Below the pieces are notes generated by a model. It made no database searches. It was not told the origin of the DNA and was given only the letters and a program-made list of their open reading frames with translations. DNA of 64,000 nt, taken from NCBI GenBank assembly GCA_005408345.1, contig SEMN01000227.1, positions 62,001 through 126,000 on the forward strand, written 5' to 3'. The DNA is from Macquaria australasica. Lineage: Eukaryota > Chordata > Actinopteri > Centrarchiformes > Percichthyidae. Positions 1-61,500 of this stretch are shown in pieces (position 1 is the stretch's first letter; each line of letters starts with the position of its first letter). The position numbers and the translations under genes were made by a program.

Positions 1-1668
1 CCACCTCAGTGTTTATCACAGGCTATGGAAGCATTGGCTTCGCAGCGCTCCAAAAGGCTGATGTTTCAGTATTTCTTTAGTCTCCTCAGTGGCCTGATAA
101 TCACACTAAACTGCCGTTTTGTTCCACTTCATTCATTCAGTCAGATATTTCCTGCTGGGAGAGATGGGTTTTTAGATTTGCTTTGCCCTAACCAATCGAT
201 AGCGAGTGACATAATCGTCACAAAGTCTCATTTTTAGTCAACACTGAAGCTAACGTAGCGGTTGCTAGGAGCATTTAACTTAAAATTTGTCATGTTGATT
301 GAAGAAATATGCGTTTATACAACTTATACAGTTGTATTGATGTCATTTACACTTGTGGCCATTTTTCTGTTGCTATTTATAATGATTGTAGCTAGCAAGC
401 TCTGTAGGAAGATGACTATAAATAATTTCACAGTTTGCTTGTGTTTGTTTAAAGGCCCTGAAAACTTGGTTTTAAATTTTTATTCCTCTACAACATTAAA
501 TAGCCATTACTAAATAGGCAACAATCAAAGTTAAAAAACACCATGAAAAGTTTAAAGGCACTCTGGCCTGTGGAGGGTTTTTTTGTGACGTTTTCCACCA
601 GAGCTTCTCACCACTGTGTGTATCCTTGAGGCCTAACAAATGTGTTAAATGTGATTCCTTCCTCATAAAACATTTGCAGAGACAAAGTTCTGAAAGAATA
701 TGAAATGCATTTACATCCATGTTCGCCCATGCATACGCGAATCCTCCACGCTAACAAAACTGTTGCTTCATAGTGCTGCTTCTGGTCAGAAACTCCACTG
801 GGCACCTTTAACTGTGTGGGCGGGTTTTGATCTGGTTTGATTGACAGTGGCCAGACAATATCAGCAATCAACCCCACAAATGTCGTTACATTTTGGTTTT
901 GTGACTCCACCTTTTTCCAACTGAGCCCCGCCCACCTCAAACCAGTGAGAAAAACACAGAAATCTATCATGTGACATAAACTAAATTGATCCAACTTTGT
1001 TTTAGCCACGTTGCCGCGTTCCCAGATTTCAGCCATTAGCTTGGTGATTACAGTGTTAATATTACTGATAAGAACAAACTACACAAATAAGACCCAAGTT
1101 GTAATGAACTGGAATTATCCTTTAAGGCTGATTACAGTGTCGGTGCCTCCTTAACACAAAGGAAACATAAAAGACAGAGAGACACAGCACAGCAGTCCAG
1201 ATTTAAACGTCCACGGTGAATGTTAGCAAGCTCTTGTGACTCTCCAATGTCCCCTTTGACCTCTCAGTCTTTATGAAATCACTGCAGAGACTCCAGAGTT
1301 CAGAGGTCGGGGGGCAGGAGAGTCGTGCAGGGAGTCTTTCTTTCAGTCTCATTGTCCTCGTTTTCACAAAGACAATCCACGTCCATAGTGACGGTTTTGA
1401 TGATTAGCACACATACAGTAGGTATAAAAAGAGGCTGGAGGAGTACCTTCAAACACCAAAAGGCACCTTGGATGGGAATGGATGGGAGCTCTGTGGCTAA
1501 ACAAACAGCAGATAACAGGAGGCAAACTTTGATAGACTTAAAGGCTGATTTATACAAAAAAAAAACCTCCATCTCATGCTCATCAAAAGGCCTTTTTCGA
1601 CACCAAAGTTTATAAAAACCACTCACAATTTTGAAGTGAATGTCTTAAAGGATAAGTTCTAATTGTAA

Positions 1669-2030
1669 CAGAGCTGCAACAATTTGTCCATTAATCAACA
1701 GAAAATGAATCGGCATCTATTTTGATAATCGATTAATGGTTTTAGTAATTTTTTTAAGCCAAACTTTTGTTGGTTCAATCCTATCGAATGTAGGAATTTG
1801 CTGTATTTCTTTTTCATAAAGTAAATAAAGTAAAGTAAAGTAAATATTTTTGGGTTTTGGACAGTTGGTCAGACAAAACAAGACATTTGAGGACGTCACC
1901 TCGGGCTGTGGGAAATTATAACGTGCAATTTTCACTATTTTCTGACATTTTATAGACAAAACGATAAATGTATCAATTGAGAAGTAATCAGATTAGCTGA
2001 TAATGAAAATAATCATTAGTTGCAGCCCTA
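1669..2030. mobile_element. hAT-type MITE, GGCTGCAAC family
   Basis: Ends are AGAGCTGCAAC and GTTGCAGCCCTA, inverted copies of one another. The interior has the family hallmarks: a TTTGATAATCGATTAATGG block, GTTTTGGACAGTTGGTC and TATAGACAAAACGAT. It contains a small AAGTA tandem expansion near 1820-1845. The flanking 8-mers agree only partly (5 of 8), so the target duplication has decayed. Non-coding. Confidence 0.75.
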
Positions 2031-3671
2031 GAGTGTATTAAAACACACTTTTCTCAGCTACCTCTAGCCGTACCTAGCCTTGCAGATAGTTTTGGTTTCA
2101 TACGGCAAGTTTTGAGAGTCAGTGTGTTGCTCACAGCAGTGAAAAATGACATTTAAAATTGACCTCTCAATACAGATTAGGCCAAGTTTAAACTCACGTT
2201 CTTGGATGTTTGAACGCGGCAAGTTAAACTCTGTATGGGAGGACGCAGTGCGAAGATCCTGTTGTACAATGTCAACTGCCGAATACGAACATCAACCTTA
2301 AATCAAAACATTTTGAGACTTGGATAAGGAGGTTGATATCACTCTAATATCTGTCCAACAGAAAATGGATAAGCCTATTTCCCAAAATGTCGAACTATTC
2401 CTTTACCTTTACCATCAGATAAACATATTTGGCAGCAACAGATTTGAACTCTGAGACCAGAATTTATCTTCTAAATATTAAATTCTACATTTTTAAAATG
2501 TTACACAGACATTAGTGCCTATATAGTAAATTACTGGCCTCCATGTCATCACCAGGGATGACCCAGTCCATGGTCCAACTGTCCAGTCCTCGCATGTCCG
2601 TAAAATATTCAAGAAGAAATCAAAAAGGGTTCATTTCTCGCCTAAAATTTGGTAACACAATACTAGAACTGAGTCCGGCTCAGATCCTGGTTGATAGAAA
2701 GGCATGCTGGGATATTTGTCTACTCCAAGTTCACACGAGTCAGCTCCAAAAGCCTCCAGGACAGAACAACTGTCACACTTTATATTTCTATTATCTGCAT
2801 GGCTTCATACCACTAAAGGCAGCTGAGAAAATATGTAGTTTTCTTTTGTAAATTTAAATTAAAATGTCGTTCATGATGCACAACTTGACCTCACTTCAGC
2901 TCTGACAAATGTAGCTGAAACGTCACTATTTGGTTCATTTTGGACAAATTCTGCAGAAATACAACACACTAAAATGCCCAAACCAGACGGACAGATGTTG
3001 AACACAGTTAAAGGAGAATTCCACACATTTATGAATGAATGGTTGTTACGTCCGAGACCAAGTGTGCTTCAATATCATATTGAACAGCAGGTTTCTGTTG
3101 TCCGTCTTCTCAAATATCCGTCTACAGAAATAACATGACAGCCATTTGTACATTCAGAGGTATTTCATTTTAATAGCTTAAAATCAGAGGCCATATTCTT
3201 TGATGAAGCCATTGACTGCAACAGTACCAGCTGAGGCATTTCACTGCAGCGATAAACGGAGCAGCTTCGGTCTCTGCTTGACCCAAAAAGCTTCAGTTAC
3301 TCTTGTCGTTGCTTCAATGTGACTTCAATCATGTGATCAGCTCAGGAAGCGGCCTGCGGCAGATCTGGATGGACAGGACTTTGGACTTTTTTTTTCTTCT
3401 TGCATTGTTACCACCACACACACACAAAGTGGTCTGATGGCGGGGCATATGTAAACCCGCACAGGCTGGAAATCATCAGACAACCATCCGTTCATGAGCA
3501 AAGTAAAAAAATAAGAGAGGAAGAGCAGGGAATAAAACCGTGGAAAAATGTAGAAATTCTACAGAAACCCTGAGAGACAAGTGGAAAAACAAACCTACGA
3601 GATTTTAAATCACACGTTTGGCAATTTTACAAGGCAAAGTTCTTGTACAGCCGTTAAATGCTGATACAGTT

Positions 3672-3785
3672 TTGGGTCGTGTAGCTCAATTTGTAGAGCG
3701 GGTTGGCCAATAACCTCTTGTGTTGACAGTTCAGCCCCCCGTTTCTCCTGCGTCCTTCAGCAACACACTGAACCCCATATAGAGC
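3672..3785 (+). repeat. tRNA-derived SINE remnant
   Basis: GTAGCTCAATTTGTAGAGC reads as a tRNA A-box region. A degenerate B box (ACAGTTCAGCCCC) follows, and then CGTCCTTCAGCAACACACTG, the tail seen in many fish tRNA-type SINEs. It cannot fold as a complete tRNA. Confidence 0.6.
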
Positions 3786-4381
3786 CTTTTCACGGCCGAC
3801 ATTTTGACGTGTCAAAGCAGGAAAAGCACAGGTGTAAATAATAACGTTAACGATGGCTCCGCTCCATTAAGTGTCTCATGACTTTAAGTAGTTTAGTTTA
3901 AAATAGCTACCATAGGGCGCAATAATGAGGCTCTTTCTCCAGTGTGCTGAGCCCCTAAGACAGGCATTGTAGCAAAAATGCAGCACGGAATAATATTAAT
4001 ATTATTATGGCAGCCATATTCTTTTATTTTCACTCATTTTGCATTGACTTAAGTGAATGTCAGCTTTTGCCGCATTTATCAATTTAAATATAACGATGCT
4101 TTTAAAGTTTTAAATAAAACTTTTTTTGTTGTTGTTGGTTTGATCTAAAAGATAATTTCGTACATAACGGGTTTTCACCTGCCCCCCATCCCAAATCCAG
4201 TGTCGGTACCAGATCTGCTCGGCCTGGCAGAACTGCTCAAAGTCCTGCGTTTACAGATAACTTGACTGATGGCTGACCAGAGCCGTTTCCCCCCCATGTT
4301 ACCAACGTCAAACGATTTGGTGAAGAGCCTACATCCAGCGTGGCTAGGGTCTGCCTCTCTCTTGAGCCATGTATTATATTA

Positions 4382-4387
4382 TTTATT
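4382..4387 (-). promoter_or_regulatory. candidate poly(A) signal of grk6
   Basis: AATAAA on the minus strand, about 1.2 kb after the stop and the first canonical hexamer I see. Position is the only support; there is no clear downstream GT-rich element to confirm use. Confidence 0.25.
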
Positions 4388-5109
4388 ATCTTAGGCCTGG
4401 AAAACAGTGTTTCTTATTTCATAACTTTTCCAGGAATTTTATGACTGTGGGAACACTGGTATACGGACATAAAACGTATGGGTTTTTTTTTGTTTGTTTT
4501 TTGTAGATTTGAGAACCTGAATCCCTCTGGATTTGACGTCGGCGTTGTATGTCACATTGTGAGTGACGCAAAAGACACTTTGAAGTCCGATTTGAGCGTC
4601 CGGACTGAGAGGCATCTGTAGAAATCCGATTGAAATCAAATTTCAAACCACCTCCAAATGTGTGCATTTCATGTGTTTTTTTGCCGTCCAGACTTTCTAA
4701 AATCAATCTGGATGTGGCAAAAAACAGATCTGGGCTGGCAGTCTGAACAAGGCCTAAAAGGCACAGGCATGTTGGTAAAAGCATCAGAGCATGAAAGTGA
4801 TTCACTGAACTCTCAGAGTTTCTGTAAAATACAACCGCACAACAGTTTCATCTAACGTAACTCTTTACAGTCACATCCAAGTGGCACTGAACTGCCGAGA
4901 GTAACTGACACGACGAGCCGATTGTCTCAAGAAATTCATAATCGAAAAATCAAAAAATAATAATAATACTATTGATATAAAAATATCTGCAGATGTAGAC
5001 AACTTCAGGGCTCTGGCAAAAGCATAATGTCCAAGCAAAAAATAAAAATCACACTTTTAAAATAATTAAATTGAGCTGAAAATAGAAGTGAGGTTGGTCA
5101 CAGCAGAAC

Positions 5110-5330
5110 GGAGGGCGGAAGAAGGAAAGTGGTCACAGTTCATGAGCTGAAAGTCACTGGTTTGATTCCCTGGACAAAGTGGGGGAAAGTAAAGAGATGG
5201 AGGAATGCTCAGTCCTCCCTAAGTAACCACTGTCACAGTGCCCTCCAGCAAGGCACTTTTACAGCAGGCGATTGTTCCAGTGGAGCTGCAGCGGCTCCCG
5301 GATCAGTAACATGGACACGAGGACGTGGAT
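5110..5330 (+). repeat. SINE-like remnant
   Basis: GGTTTGATTCC near 5159-5169 is one mismatch from the Pol III B box, and CCTCCAGCAAGGCAC downstream matches the usual SINE body. The A-box half is not clear. Confidence 0.5.
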
Positions 5331-5563
5331 GAACGTAAAAGCAAAGCCTTCCCCGGACAAAAAATTAACAAACAAAAAAAACCACAAAAAAAAACCCATC
5401 TGTAAGTTCCTGTCTCCTCGTTTGGAACGCGTCGACAGCCGCTATTTCACACCTTTTTAAATAACATTAAACATTATGGCTATGCTGAAAATATACATTC
5501 TGACATTTAGAGATAGTACTATCTTAAAAATACAAATGTGCAAAAGTTGTAAACAAATGAGAT

Positions 5564-5565
<2 letters not shown>

Positions 5566-5606
<41 letters not shown>
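5566..5606. repeat. (TG)20 microsatellite touching the grk6 stop codon
   Basis: About 20 uninterrupted TG units on the plus strand, which read as (CA)n in the grk6 transcript. The repeat begins with the last base of the TGA, so the first 40 nt of the 3' UTR are pure CA. Confidence 0.98.
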
Positions 5607-53978
<48,372 letters not shown>

Positions 53979-54300
53979 GTTGATGCTGTCTGGGGTCACA
54001 GCTGAAGCAGCAGACGCAGCTCCTGGTCCCCCCCACCACCACCACCACCACCTCGGCGGCTTCAATCTCAGTTTATCCTCCTTTAACACCGTCCTCCACC
54101 TCCTCCCACCGCCCAGCCAAGGAGGAAAAATTCAGCCCTCCGTTTCTGCTTTGGCACAGTCCTGTCCGGTAACAGTCCGCACCCCTCCTCTCCCCTTTCT
54201 CCTCCTCTTTCTCCTCCTCCTCTCCGCCCTGAAGCTGCTGTCAGAGACGAGGAGGAAACACAGACTTCTCACTCTGTTGTAAAATTGCCATTTAATGAAA
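53979..54300 (-). promoter_or_regulatory. grk6 5' UTR and likely core promoter
   Basis: G+C-richer than the surroundings and purine-rich on the transcript strand (54182-54225 is an unbroken G/A tract). It includes a (TGG)n run near 54030-54052. No TATA box is evident, as expected for a broadly expressed kinase gene. The transcription start cannot be fixed from sequence. Confidence 0.45.
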
Positions 54301-55775
54301 TGCATCATTAGAGAGGTGCCACAGACAGACCTCTCACTCTGCTCAGACTTCCCGCCTCGTTTTTAAGCTAGCTCCGCGGTGGATTTTGCTATAGAGGATT
54401 TCTTACACCTTTAAAAAGATAAAACATAATACATCTGAAGTTAAATCAGTATCTTCTAGGGAGGCTACAGTGCCGGATAATGGCCTAATTATGATCAGTG
54501 TGGTATTTTAAATGTTTGTTAGCATTCAAAAAAAGTAGCTCTGTCATGAAGTTTTGGCTCATTGGAGGCTATGGCTAGCTGTAGCTGCTGAATGCTAATT
54601 AAATAATTGTATTTATCTTTAATAAATGACTTCAAATCTCAAATGTTACTGTGCAGTACAGTGGAAGATAACCATTTAGCTTAGCGTACGAACAGAAACC
54701 TCCCATATTGTTAGTGTGAAAGCTCTTTCGTGACCCTGGAAATTGTAGTTTCACAAAATAATCTTAACTCAAGCTCCACTTTCTAGCTTTTTCTGGAGCT
54801 CATACCTTAGATAACTGACATTTCTAATCATGAAATGTGGTTGAAAGCTCCTGAAAAAGCTAGTAAGTTAGTCTAAGTAAGATTATTTTGTCAACCTCCA
54901 CTATGGTGTTTTCATTTTCAGAGTTATGGAATCGCTGCTATGTTTGTGTCATTGGTTTTATTTATGTATTTGTTTAACAAAAGTCTCAGTCGTGCTTTCA
55001 GCAGAATGCTAAAAAAAAAAGCCAATAAAAATATTGCCAGACATTTCATTTGTGTTTCCCAGTGACATACGTAGGTCACAATATTTAAATCAGTACACTA
55101 TGAATGAAATACAGTTTCTCTTAAGGGCCGTAAAGGCTTTGGTGTCCCTGGGTGTATCAATCCAAATCAAATCCAGAAATCAATGTATTACTGACTCCAG
55201 AGATGCTGCTCTTTGTGGCTCATCTCTCTCTCTAAGCAGATTTCCCTGCACAGATCAATGAAAGCACCACGGTGCATTAAAGGTGCATTAAGAAAGACTC
55301 TCTCTGTTTCGTTGTGCAGAATGACGACAGCAGCTCATATCAAGCAGATGGTTGATAGAGTTATTGATCAGCATCTGTCACTCAGTGATTGCTTCTCCTG
55401 GATCTGCCTTTCAAAACTCACTCTCTGGACCAAACTTCCACTTGGAGACAATCCTCCTCATCGATCAGGCCTCATTGATGAGGAGGACAGCGTGACCTGA
55501 ACAGTTCAGAGCTACAAAGGCTAAAAGGCCTTACAACTGAATAGCGTTATCTAGTAGGGATGAGCTCATGTGCACAAGTAAATAACATGACACCCTGACC
55601 TGAACAGTGGTGTAATGCTGAATTACACACTTTTAAAAATAGATGAATGTACTGATTTACTACTTAAGTTACTAAACTTACTAAAGATGTATTCAAATGC
55701 ATCAATGAACCAAAAAGAAAGTATGAGGAATATGGATATAAATGTCTTGCTAATGCGGAATAATGTTTTATAAGA

Positions 55776-56215
55776 GATAAGATAAGATAAGATAAGCCTT
55801 TATTGTCCCACAGCGGGGAAATTTTTAGCGTTGCAGCAGCCAGCAAAAGTGTCATATATAGAAATACAATAAAAATAAATAGAAAAATAGAAAAATAGTC
55901 CTATACACAGTATAGACAGAAATAAATAATAGTGACTGAGTGCAGTTGTAAGTATGAACAAATAGATAAGATAAAAATATTGCACATATATAATATACAT
56001 GTATATGAAAAATATTTCACAGCAACATATGAAGTAGATAACATCATGAATACAATATATGTATGAAGATAATGCACAGCAGCAGATGAAGTATAGTAGT
56101 GAATAGTCTGCACACTGACAGTCAAGTGTAGATTACCGGGAGTTGTACTGATTATAGAGTCTGACAGCAGCAGGCAGGAAGGACCTACGGTACCTCTCCT
56201 TCAGACACCGCGGGT
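55776..56215 (-). mobile_element. 5'-truncated LINE with (GATAA)4 tail
   Basis: On the minus strand the frame PRCLKERYRRSFLPAAVRLY, NQYNSR ends in TAA at 56133-56135 and is followed by about 340 nt of A+T-rich 3' UTR, ending CTTATCTTATCTTATC. SFLPAAVRLYN is the C-terminal signature of jockey/Rex-like LINE proteins. Only the last 26 or so codons remain. AAGAGA occurs on both sides and may be a short target duplication, but this is not certain. Confidence 0.75.
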
Positions 56216-57684
56216 GTACAAGAGACAAATTATACGTTTAAAGATGGAGATGGGATTTGAACCTCTAAACCACCCTGTTACCAAAAGTTCCCATTAACTA
56301 ACCAAGTTAGAGTCAGATCTGTCTGAGCTACATCAGATAATATAAATATACATAAATATAATATCAGATAGATTTAGATATGGAATTCAGATCATAATGT
56401 TGATCAGAATCATGATAATAATCATGCATGAAGTCAGGAAAGTTTGACCTTTTCAGCAATAAGACGGCATCCATAAATAATTAATAATTAGCTTTTTTAT
56501 TTTTTTATTTGTTTCTGTAAATTTTAACATGAAGGTTTAAATTCTGTTTCAAAGCCAGGAATAAAATCATGATGGGGAAATAGTGAATCATTTTTATATT
56601 TATTTTTTATGGCTTATCAGCAGTCAAGTTTGAATACATTGTGTTTATTCTGCAGTCAGTCATTTAAATACCCGCCATGTGTAATTCAAGCCAATTTCCC
56701 AGAAGAAAATATAGAAGACGTGACCTTGTCCTGTGTTTCTGTTTGATTTTCTACACTGTTATATGTTAGAGAAGATGTTTTTAGTGTTCGTTTTATAGAT
56801 GCTAATCATAAATAACAAAATGTTTCTGACATTTTGAAAAGAATTTCTAAAAGACATTTGCTTGTACTACATTAAATCATATTTGGTTGATATAACTTTA
56901 AAGGAATTGATAACATATATGTGCTGTTTAGTTAACATACACAGACCTGTAATACATTTTGTCTACCCTCTTGTTTCTTATCTATTAAACAAGAGTCTGC
57001 AGAACCAGACTGACATCTAGAGGATAAACGCAGCAGCTGCAGGTGTTTCAGCACCTCAGGGGTCGTCATCAAAACTCAAAGTAAGGAGTTCTGTGTCTTT
57101 TTGTATTGTTTGTTTTTATCTTTAGCATTAGCGTTTTGCATCTTATCTGTGGTTTGTCCTAACAACTGTCATCGCTAATGATGTAGTAATTTGTCGCCAG
57201 TTATTCAGATGTGCTTGATGAATCATTAATGAAAATGAGCTTTTCATTACTTCTCGAACAGCTTATTATTAATTCATCATGGATGGTTACAAAGTGCCTA
57301 TTCATCCATTGACCAGTGTACTTCAGCATTTAGACAGTATTCTTTTTATGAATATACTAAAATACAGGTGAGCTTTAAGGTTCATTCTTGACCTTGGAAA
57401 TTGCAGATTGAAAAACATTTATAGCACAAGGTCCACTTACTGGACTCCCGTACACGACTGGGCAAGGTTTTGTTTTTTGTTTTTTTGAATAGAACCTTTC
57501 AACAACAAGGGAATCAAGACTGAATAAAACAGATTAAACCAGAGAATAAGAGCTCCAACAGAAAAGTTTTAAGCCTTGATTTAAATCACCTGAGAGTTGG
57601 AGCAGACCTCAAGATGTTTGATGCATAAAAACTGAATGCTGCTCCTCCATCCCTGGGAACAGTAAGATATGTGTGTGTCAATGG

Positions 57685-57905
57685 TGAAAAATAGTGAAAA
57701 ATGGCCATCATAATCTCCCATAACCCAAGTTAACACATTGAAATGTCTTGTTTTGTCTAAACAGTCGAGTTTACTATCATAAACAATTAAAAAACAGCAA
57801 ATATTAAAATTTCAGAGGCTGGAACCAATGAAATGTGGGTATTTTTGCTTAAAAAACTCAAAACAAATGGTTGCTAATTTTCTGTCGATCGGCTAATCGA
57901 TTAAG
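57685..57905. mobile_element. hAT-type MITE fragment, GGCTGCAAC family (inverted)
   Basis: AATGTCTTGTTTTGTCTAAA, TTTCAGAGGCTGGAACCAAT and CTGTCGATCGGCTAATCGAT are family-typical. Both ends are eroded. Confidence 0.5.
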
Positions 57906-58320
57906 CAAATGCATTCTATGATACTGCTTCATGAGGTGTGAAATTGACTTTGAGCCCCCTTCCAAAAAAACATTTTAAGGCTAAGATGATCGATTGTGTT
58001 TAATGACAAGTCAAATCCATGGCACCTTTTTAAATATATTTTATGGCTTACAAGTCGTAGGTTTGAGTGATTATTTTCATTTTGTCAATTCCATTATAGA
58101 TTCAATATTTGATTTATACATGTCCTACACTGGCCTTAGGTTTGTCTGTTAATATTTTGAGTGAATCATTAAAAACTATGTTCCATGTGTTTTCTTTTTC
58201 TATTTCCATATTGACTTTGTGCATAGTTTGTATATATATTCATATTTGTACTTGTGCATTGGTGACTGCTGTTGGCTTACGAGTTGCAGTTAAAACATTT
58301 TTAGAAAAATGAAAATAAAA

Positions 58321-58455
58321 ACTGAGAGTTCAGAGGTGAAAACGGGGCGTGGCCTGTGGTCACGTGGCCGGAACCAAACACCCTTGCGCTTCCTGTAGCT
58401 GCACGCTGCTTCTTGCTCGCCTCCGCTGTGCCGTGAAAACGGGAAAATCACCAAC
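58321..58455 (+). promoter_or_regulatory. nop16 promoter region with a CACGTG E-box
   Basis: A short G+C-rich island just upstream of the nop16 ATG. Visible motifs: GGGGCGTGGCC (GC/KLF box type), CACGTG at 58361-58366 (canonical Myc/Max or USF E-box), CCGGAA just after it and CTTCCTG at 58389 (ETS cores). NOP16 (HSPC111) is known as a MYC-responsive ribosome-biogenesis gene in mammals, so the E-box is plausible. Function is inferred. Confidence 0.55.
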
Positions 58456-58562
58456 ATGCCGAAAGCCAAGAAGTCGGGCAAGAGGAAGAGGTTCGACTAC
58501 AACCAGGACCGGAAGAAGATGAAGAAGAAGTTCATTAAGAAAAACAACCCGAGGATAGAGAA
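58456..58562 (+). CDS. nop16: nop16 exon 1
   Basis: Encodes residues 1-35 plus two bases of N36; MPKAK is the family's conserved start. 17 of the first 35 residues are lysine or arginine. Donor AA|GTAAGC. Confidence 0.96.
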
Positions 58563-61500
58563 GTAAGCTCGTTAGCATGGTAGCTAATGGTAGCTAACCG
58601 CGTGAGGGGGGCTCACCTGAGCGCTGCGCCAGGTGCTTATACAGTGTTGGAAGAAGTACTCGGATCCTTAACCTGGGTAACAGCAGATATACTATAGTCT
58701 AAAAATACTCCAACTACCAGGAAAAGACTCAGAATATTATATTATTCTGGTTTCATCACTAACGAGTGCATGCTGTCAGTTTGGAGCCAGTTTTAGATAC
58801 GTTGTGTACTTCTGGGTAGGTTAGTAGCATAGTACTGCATCATATCATATAAAGTACAGTATTTCCCTCTGAAGTATAAAGTAGCATAGAACGGAAATAT
58901 ACAAGTAAAGAACAAGGATGTCAGAATTGCGCTTCAGTGCCGTTTGACATCATCTGTGCGGTTCTGCTTTACACAGAAGCTTTTGGGTTTGGTTTTTGTT
59001 TAATTACCTTCTTATGAAACTGTCTTACCGCTAATGCATAACACTGTTCTTTAAAACACAAATTGTTCTCTAATTATAAAGGTTTTGTTCTTTGTATACA
59101 AAAAAAAAGTGGTTTTGACAAAGATTTTAGATGAAGATAATATTTTTTTATTGGGTGGAAATCTTTTTTCGCCCTGATTATGAGATGAGTCTCAGAAAAC
59201 AGTTGGCACTTTAGCTGGAACTGTCCCGCTCCTGCAGAAGCACTGTTGTGTGTTGGGTTGATGTCACGGTGGGTCTAACCTGTCCTCCTCCTCAGCCCAC
59301 AGATCCGAAATGCTTGGGACAACAAGAAGTCCATGGCCAGAAACCTGCAGGAGATGGGTCTGGCCTTTGATCCAAACCGCACTCTGCCAATAAAGAAGAA
59401 GAGCGTAAGTAACCGCGGTGGTTCTGTTACAAGTTCCTTGTAGTTTTATTTACCACACATGATTCTTCTAAGCAGCACTACACAGTCACGCCTCCTGAAA
59501 AACAACATAAATCCAGATTCTGTATATTAGGAATCACTATTAATTGATATCTTATTAAATACGTCTGTGGATGAGTTTCTCCGTCCTTACGCTGGAGCTC
59601 TTAATTCTTTATACTGCATCTTGTTGACTCAAGCCAAAGTGGTGGCCACACGGCCGACATGGCATCTTCTTCTGTACCATCTCTGTCTAATATGCATGGT
59701 TACTTACATCCCTTAAATCTGCCACGTGGAGCATCCAATGGCGGCTTTGGTAAATTTTAGATGAATACCCGGCCCTATTCTAAATGCACGTCATTTTAAC
59801 TGGTTGCAGTTTGGCCACAGTCAAGCCTTTTTAGTTTTACAAATGTTCCTGTGTTAAATTTTTCCTTCTGTCGTGGTGTAATCTCTAAAATATGACACTT
59901 GAAAGTTAGCTTCAGCTCCTAACTTTCCCTCTGGATCATTAAAGTATTTATCTAGCTACGCTGATTTCAACAGCAGCTCTGATCAGAGGACCGGCCATTC
60001 ACTTTAATCTGCATCTGCAACAGATACAAGGATCTCTGTCATGTTCAGCTGTGATGAAACAAGGCTCTTACTATTTAAATCGAAAATAATGAATGTATTC
60101 AACAGGTCAGGGTGTCCAATAGGTTTCATTTGTGCCAGGAGGGGGCAGCAGAGTGTTGGTTAAGATGATTAAACAGGTGAAACCAGAATACATGTCTTTA
60201 AAACAAAAACCCACTTCAATTAAAGAGTCATTACATTTGTAAAACTGATATTTAAAACAAACATGGACAAAACTTGTTTCCGACTCGTTGAAAATATGCA
60301 TGCTCTTCATTCTTTGATGCTTTATAACTTTCTTTGGTTGTTCTTTGGTCCTCACCGACGCTCTCTGCTGCTGCTTCACCCCGAGGTTAATCAATGTGTA
60401 TCTTGTCTTTTGTGCTGCAGTTTGTTTTTAGTGTTCCATTTTGTTAACTTATAACCCAAAAACGATTAATTTTCTCCTCCTCTGGCCTCCGGAGCGAGGA
60501 CAGTTCAACTCTATTGTTTCTTGAAATTACATTGCTGATGAAAACCCCCACACACACATTTCATACTTGTCGTTCCACATTAGAGAAGAAGATGGATGAT
60601 CTCTGGAAAAGAAACATGTTTATCAATCCTCTGTCCTGATCAATTAACCCCGAATCCAGTCACACTGACTCATGACCTCCAGTGTTCTTCATAATGTGTT
60701 TTTTGTTCACACTTGTAGCTCCTTGGTGAAGAGAGACAGACTAAAGTTCCCGTCAACATCGTGACCAAGCCCTACGTTCTCAACCGTAAGTCATTTCTTT
60801 TGAAGGCCTCATCATGAAAAGCAATGTAGACTTTCTTTTATTCTCCAGGTTTTGCTCATTTGTTTTGCACTAGAGGTCTGCAGCCAGGCTGGACCGGGCC
60901 TGATTGAATCGGGCAAAAGTGAAATGTATTCTCACTTCCCCGCACGATAACGTTGGTGATGTAGCGACTACATGCACTTTAATCCAACAATAAGTTAATA
61001 CAGTTACCAGGCACCCAGAGAAAAAACAACCCTGCATTAAAACAATAGGTGGCTGCGTCAGGCACCAGTGATGTGATAAAATCCGATCCAGGAAGGCAGA
61101 TTCGAAGAACAGATCCAGGAGTTTGAAGGTTTATTAGACTCCAAATCACTGCAAGCCGGGTTCAGACTACAGGAGTTTTAAAATCCTAACCGATTTTGAA
61201 ATTTGCTTGCATCGTGCACATAAGAAGAAACACAGATGTTCTTCTCTCTAATCTCAAACATGCACACACTACAAGATCTGAAAATAATGGCACACGACAC
61301 ACTACAGGATCTTATTAAGATTATCGTGCCAGAGATGGCAATGCACCACCTCACATGATCTCACGGGGAAGCAGATGTGAACAAAATGGTGCGACAGCTT
61401 GCTGTAGTAATGCTTTGCAGTGAGGAAAAACGGCAGCAGAAGGTTGAACGAGTCTGGATGAGAAAATGGTTTGGGAGAACTGGAGGTGAGATTTTAACTG

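Larger units (their letters stand above)
1..5565. other. 3' UTR and downstream flank of grk6
   Basis: No coding exon is recognisable on either strand. On the grk6 strand the first canonical AATAAA after the stop that I find is at 4382-4387, which would give a 3' UTR of about 1.2 kb; an earlier non-canonical site is equally possible. The rest holds a hAT-type MITE (1669-2030), a tRNA-type SINE remnant (about 3672-3785), a second SINE-like remnant (about 5110-5330), a segment at about 4500-4760 that looks like a dispersed inverted-repeat element, and a fragment at 2335-2402 ending in the string CCCAAAATGTCGAACTATTC, which resembles a common fish repeat. Confidence 0.6.
54301..58320. other. intergenic region between grk6 and nop16
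   Basis: A+T-rich, about 4 kb, divergent promoters at its two ends. Holds a 5'-truncated LINE (55776-56215), a segment at about 57540-57660 that resembles fish retroelement sequence (AGCAGACCTCAAGATGTTTG), and an inverted MITE fragment of the GGCTGCAAC family (about 57685-57905). The rest shows nothing recognisable. Confidence 0.6.

Noticed and set aside
3672..3785. tRNA gene
   Set aside because: An A-box-like segment is present but the B box is degenerate and no cloverleaf forms; a SINE-type tail follows.
53979..54089. N-terminal extension of GRK6 with six consecutive tryptophans
   Set aside because: The frame is open upstream but the first start-like codon is GTG at 54087-54089, not ATG; MELEN is the conserved GRK start and has a strong context.
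60533..60645. Box C/D snoRNA in nop16 intron 2
   Set aside because: CTGATGA and CTGA boxes occur, but spacing is long, the terminal stem does not pair and there are no convincing C'/D' boxes.
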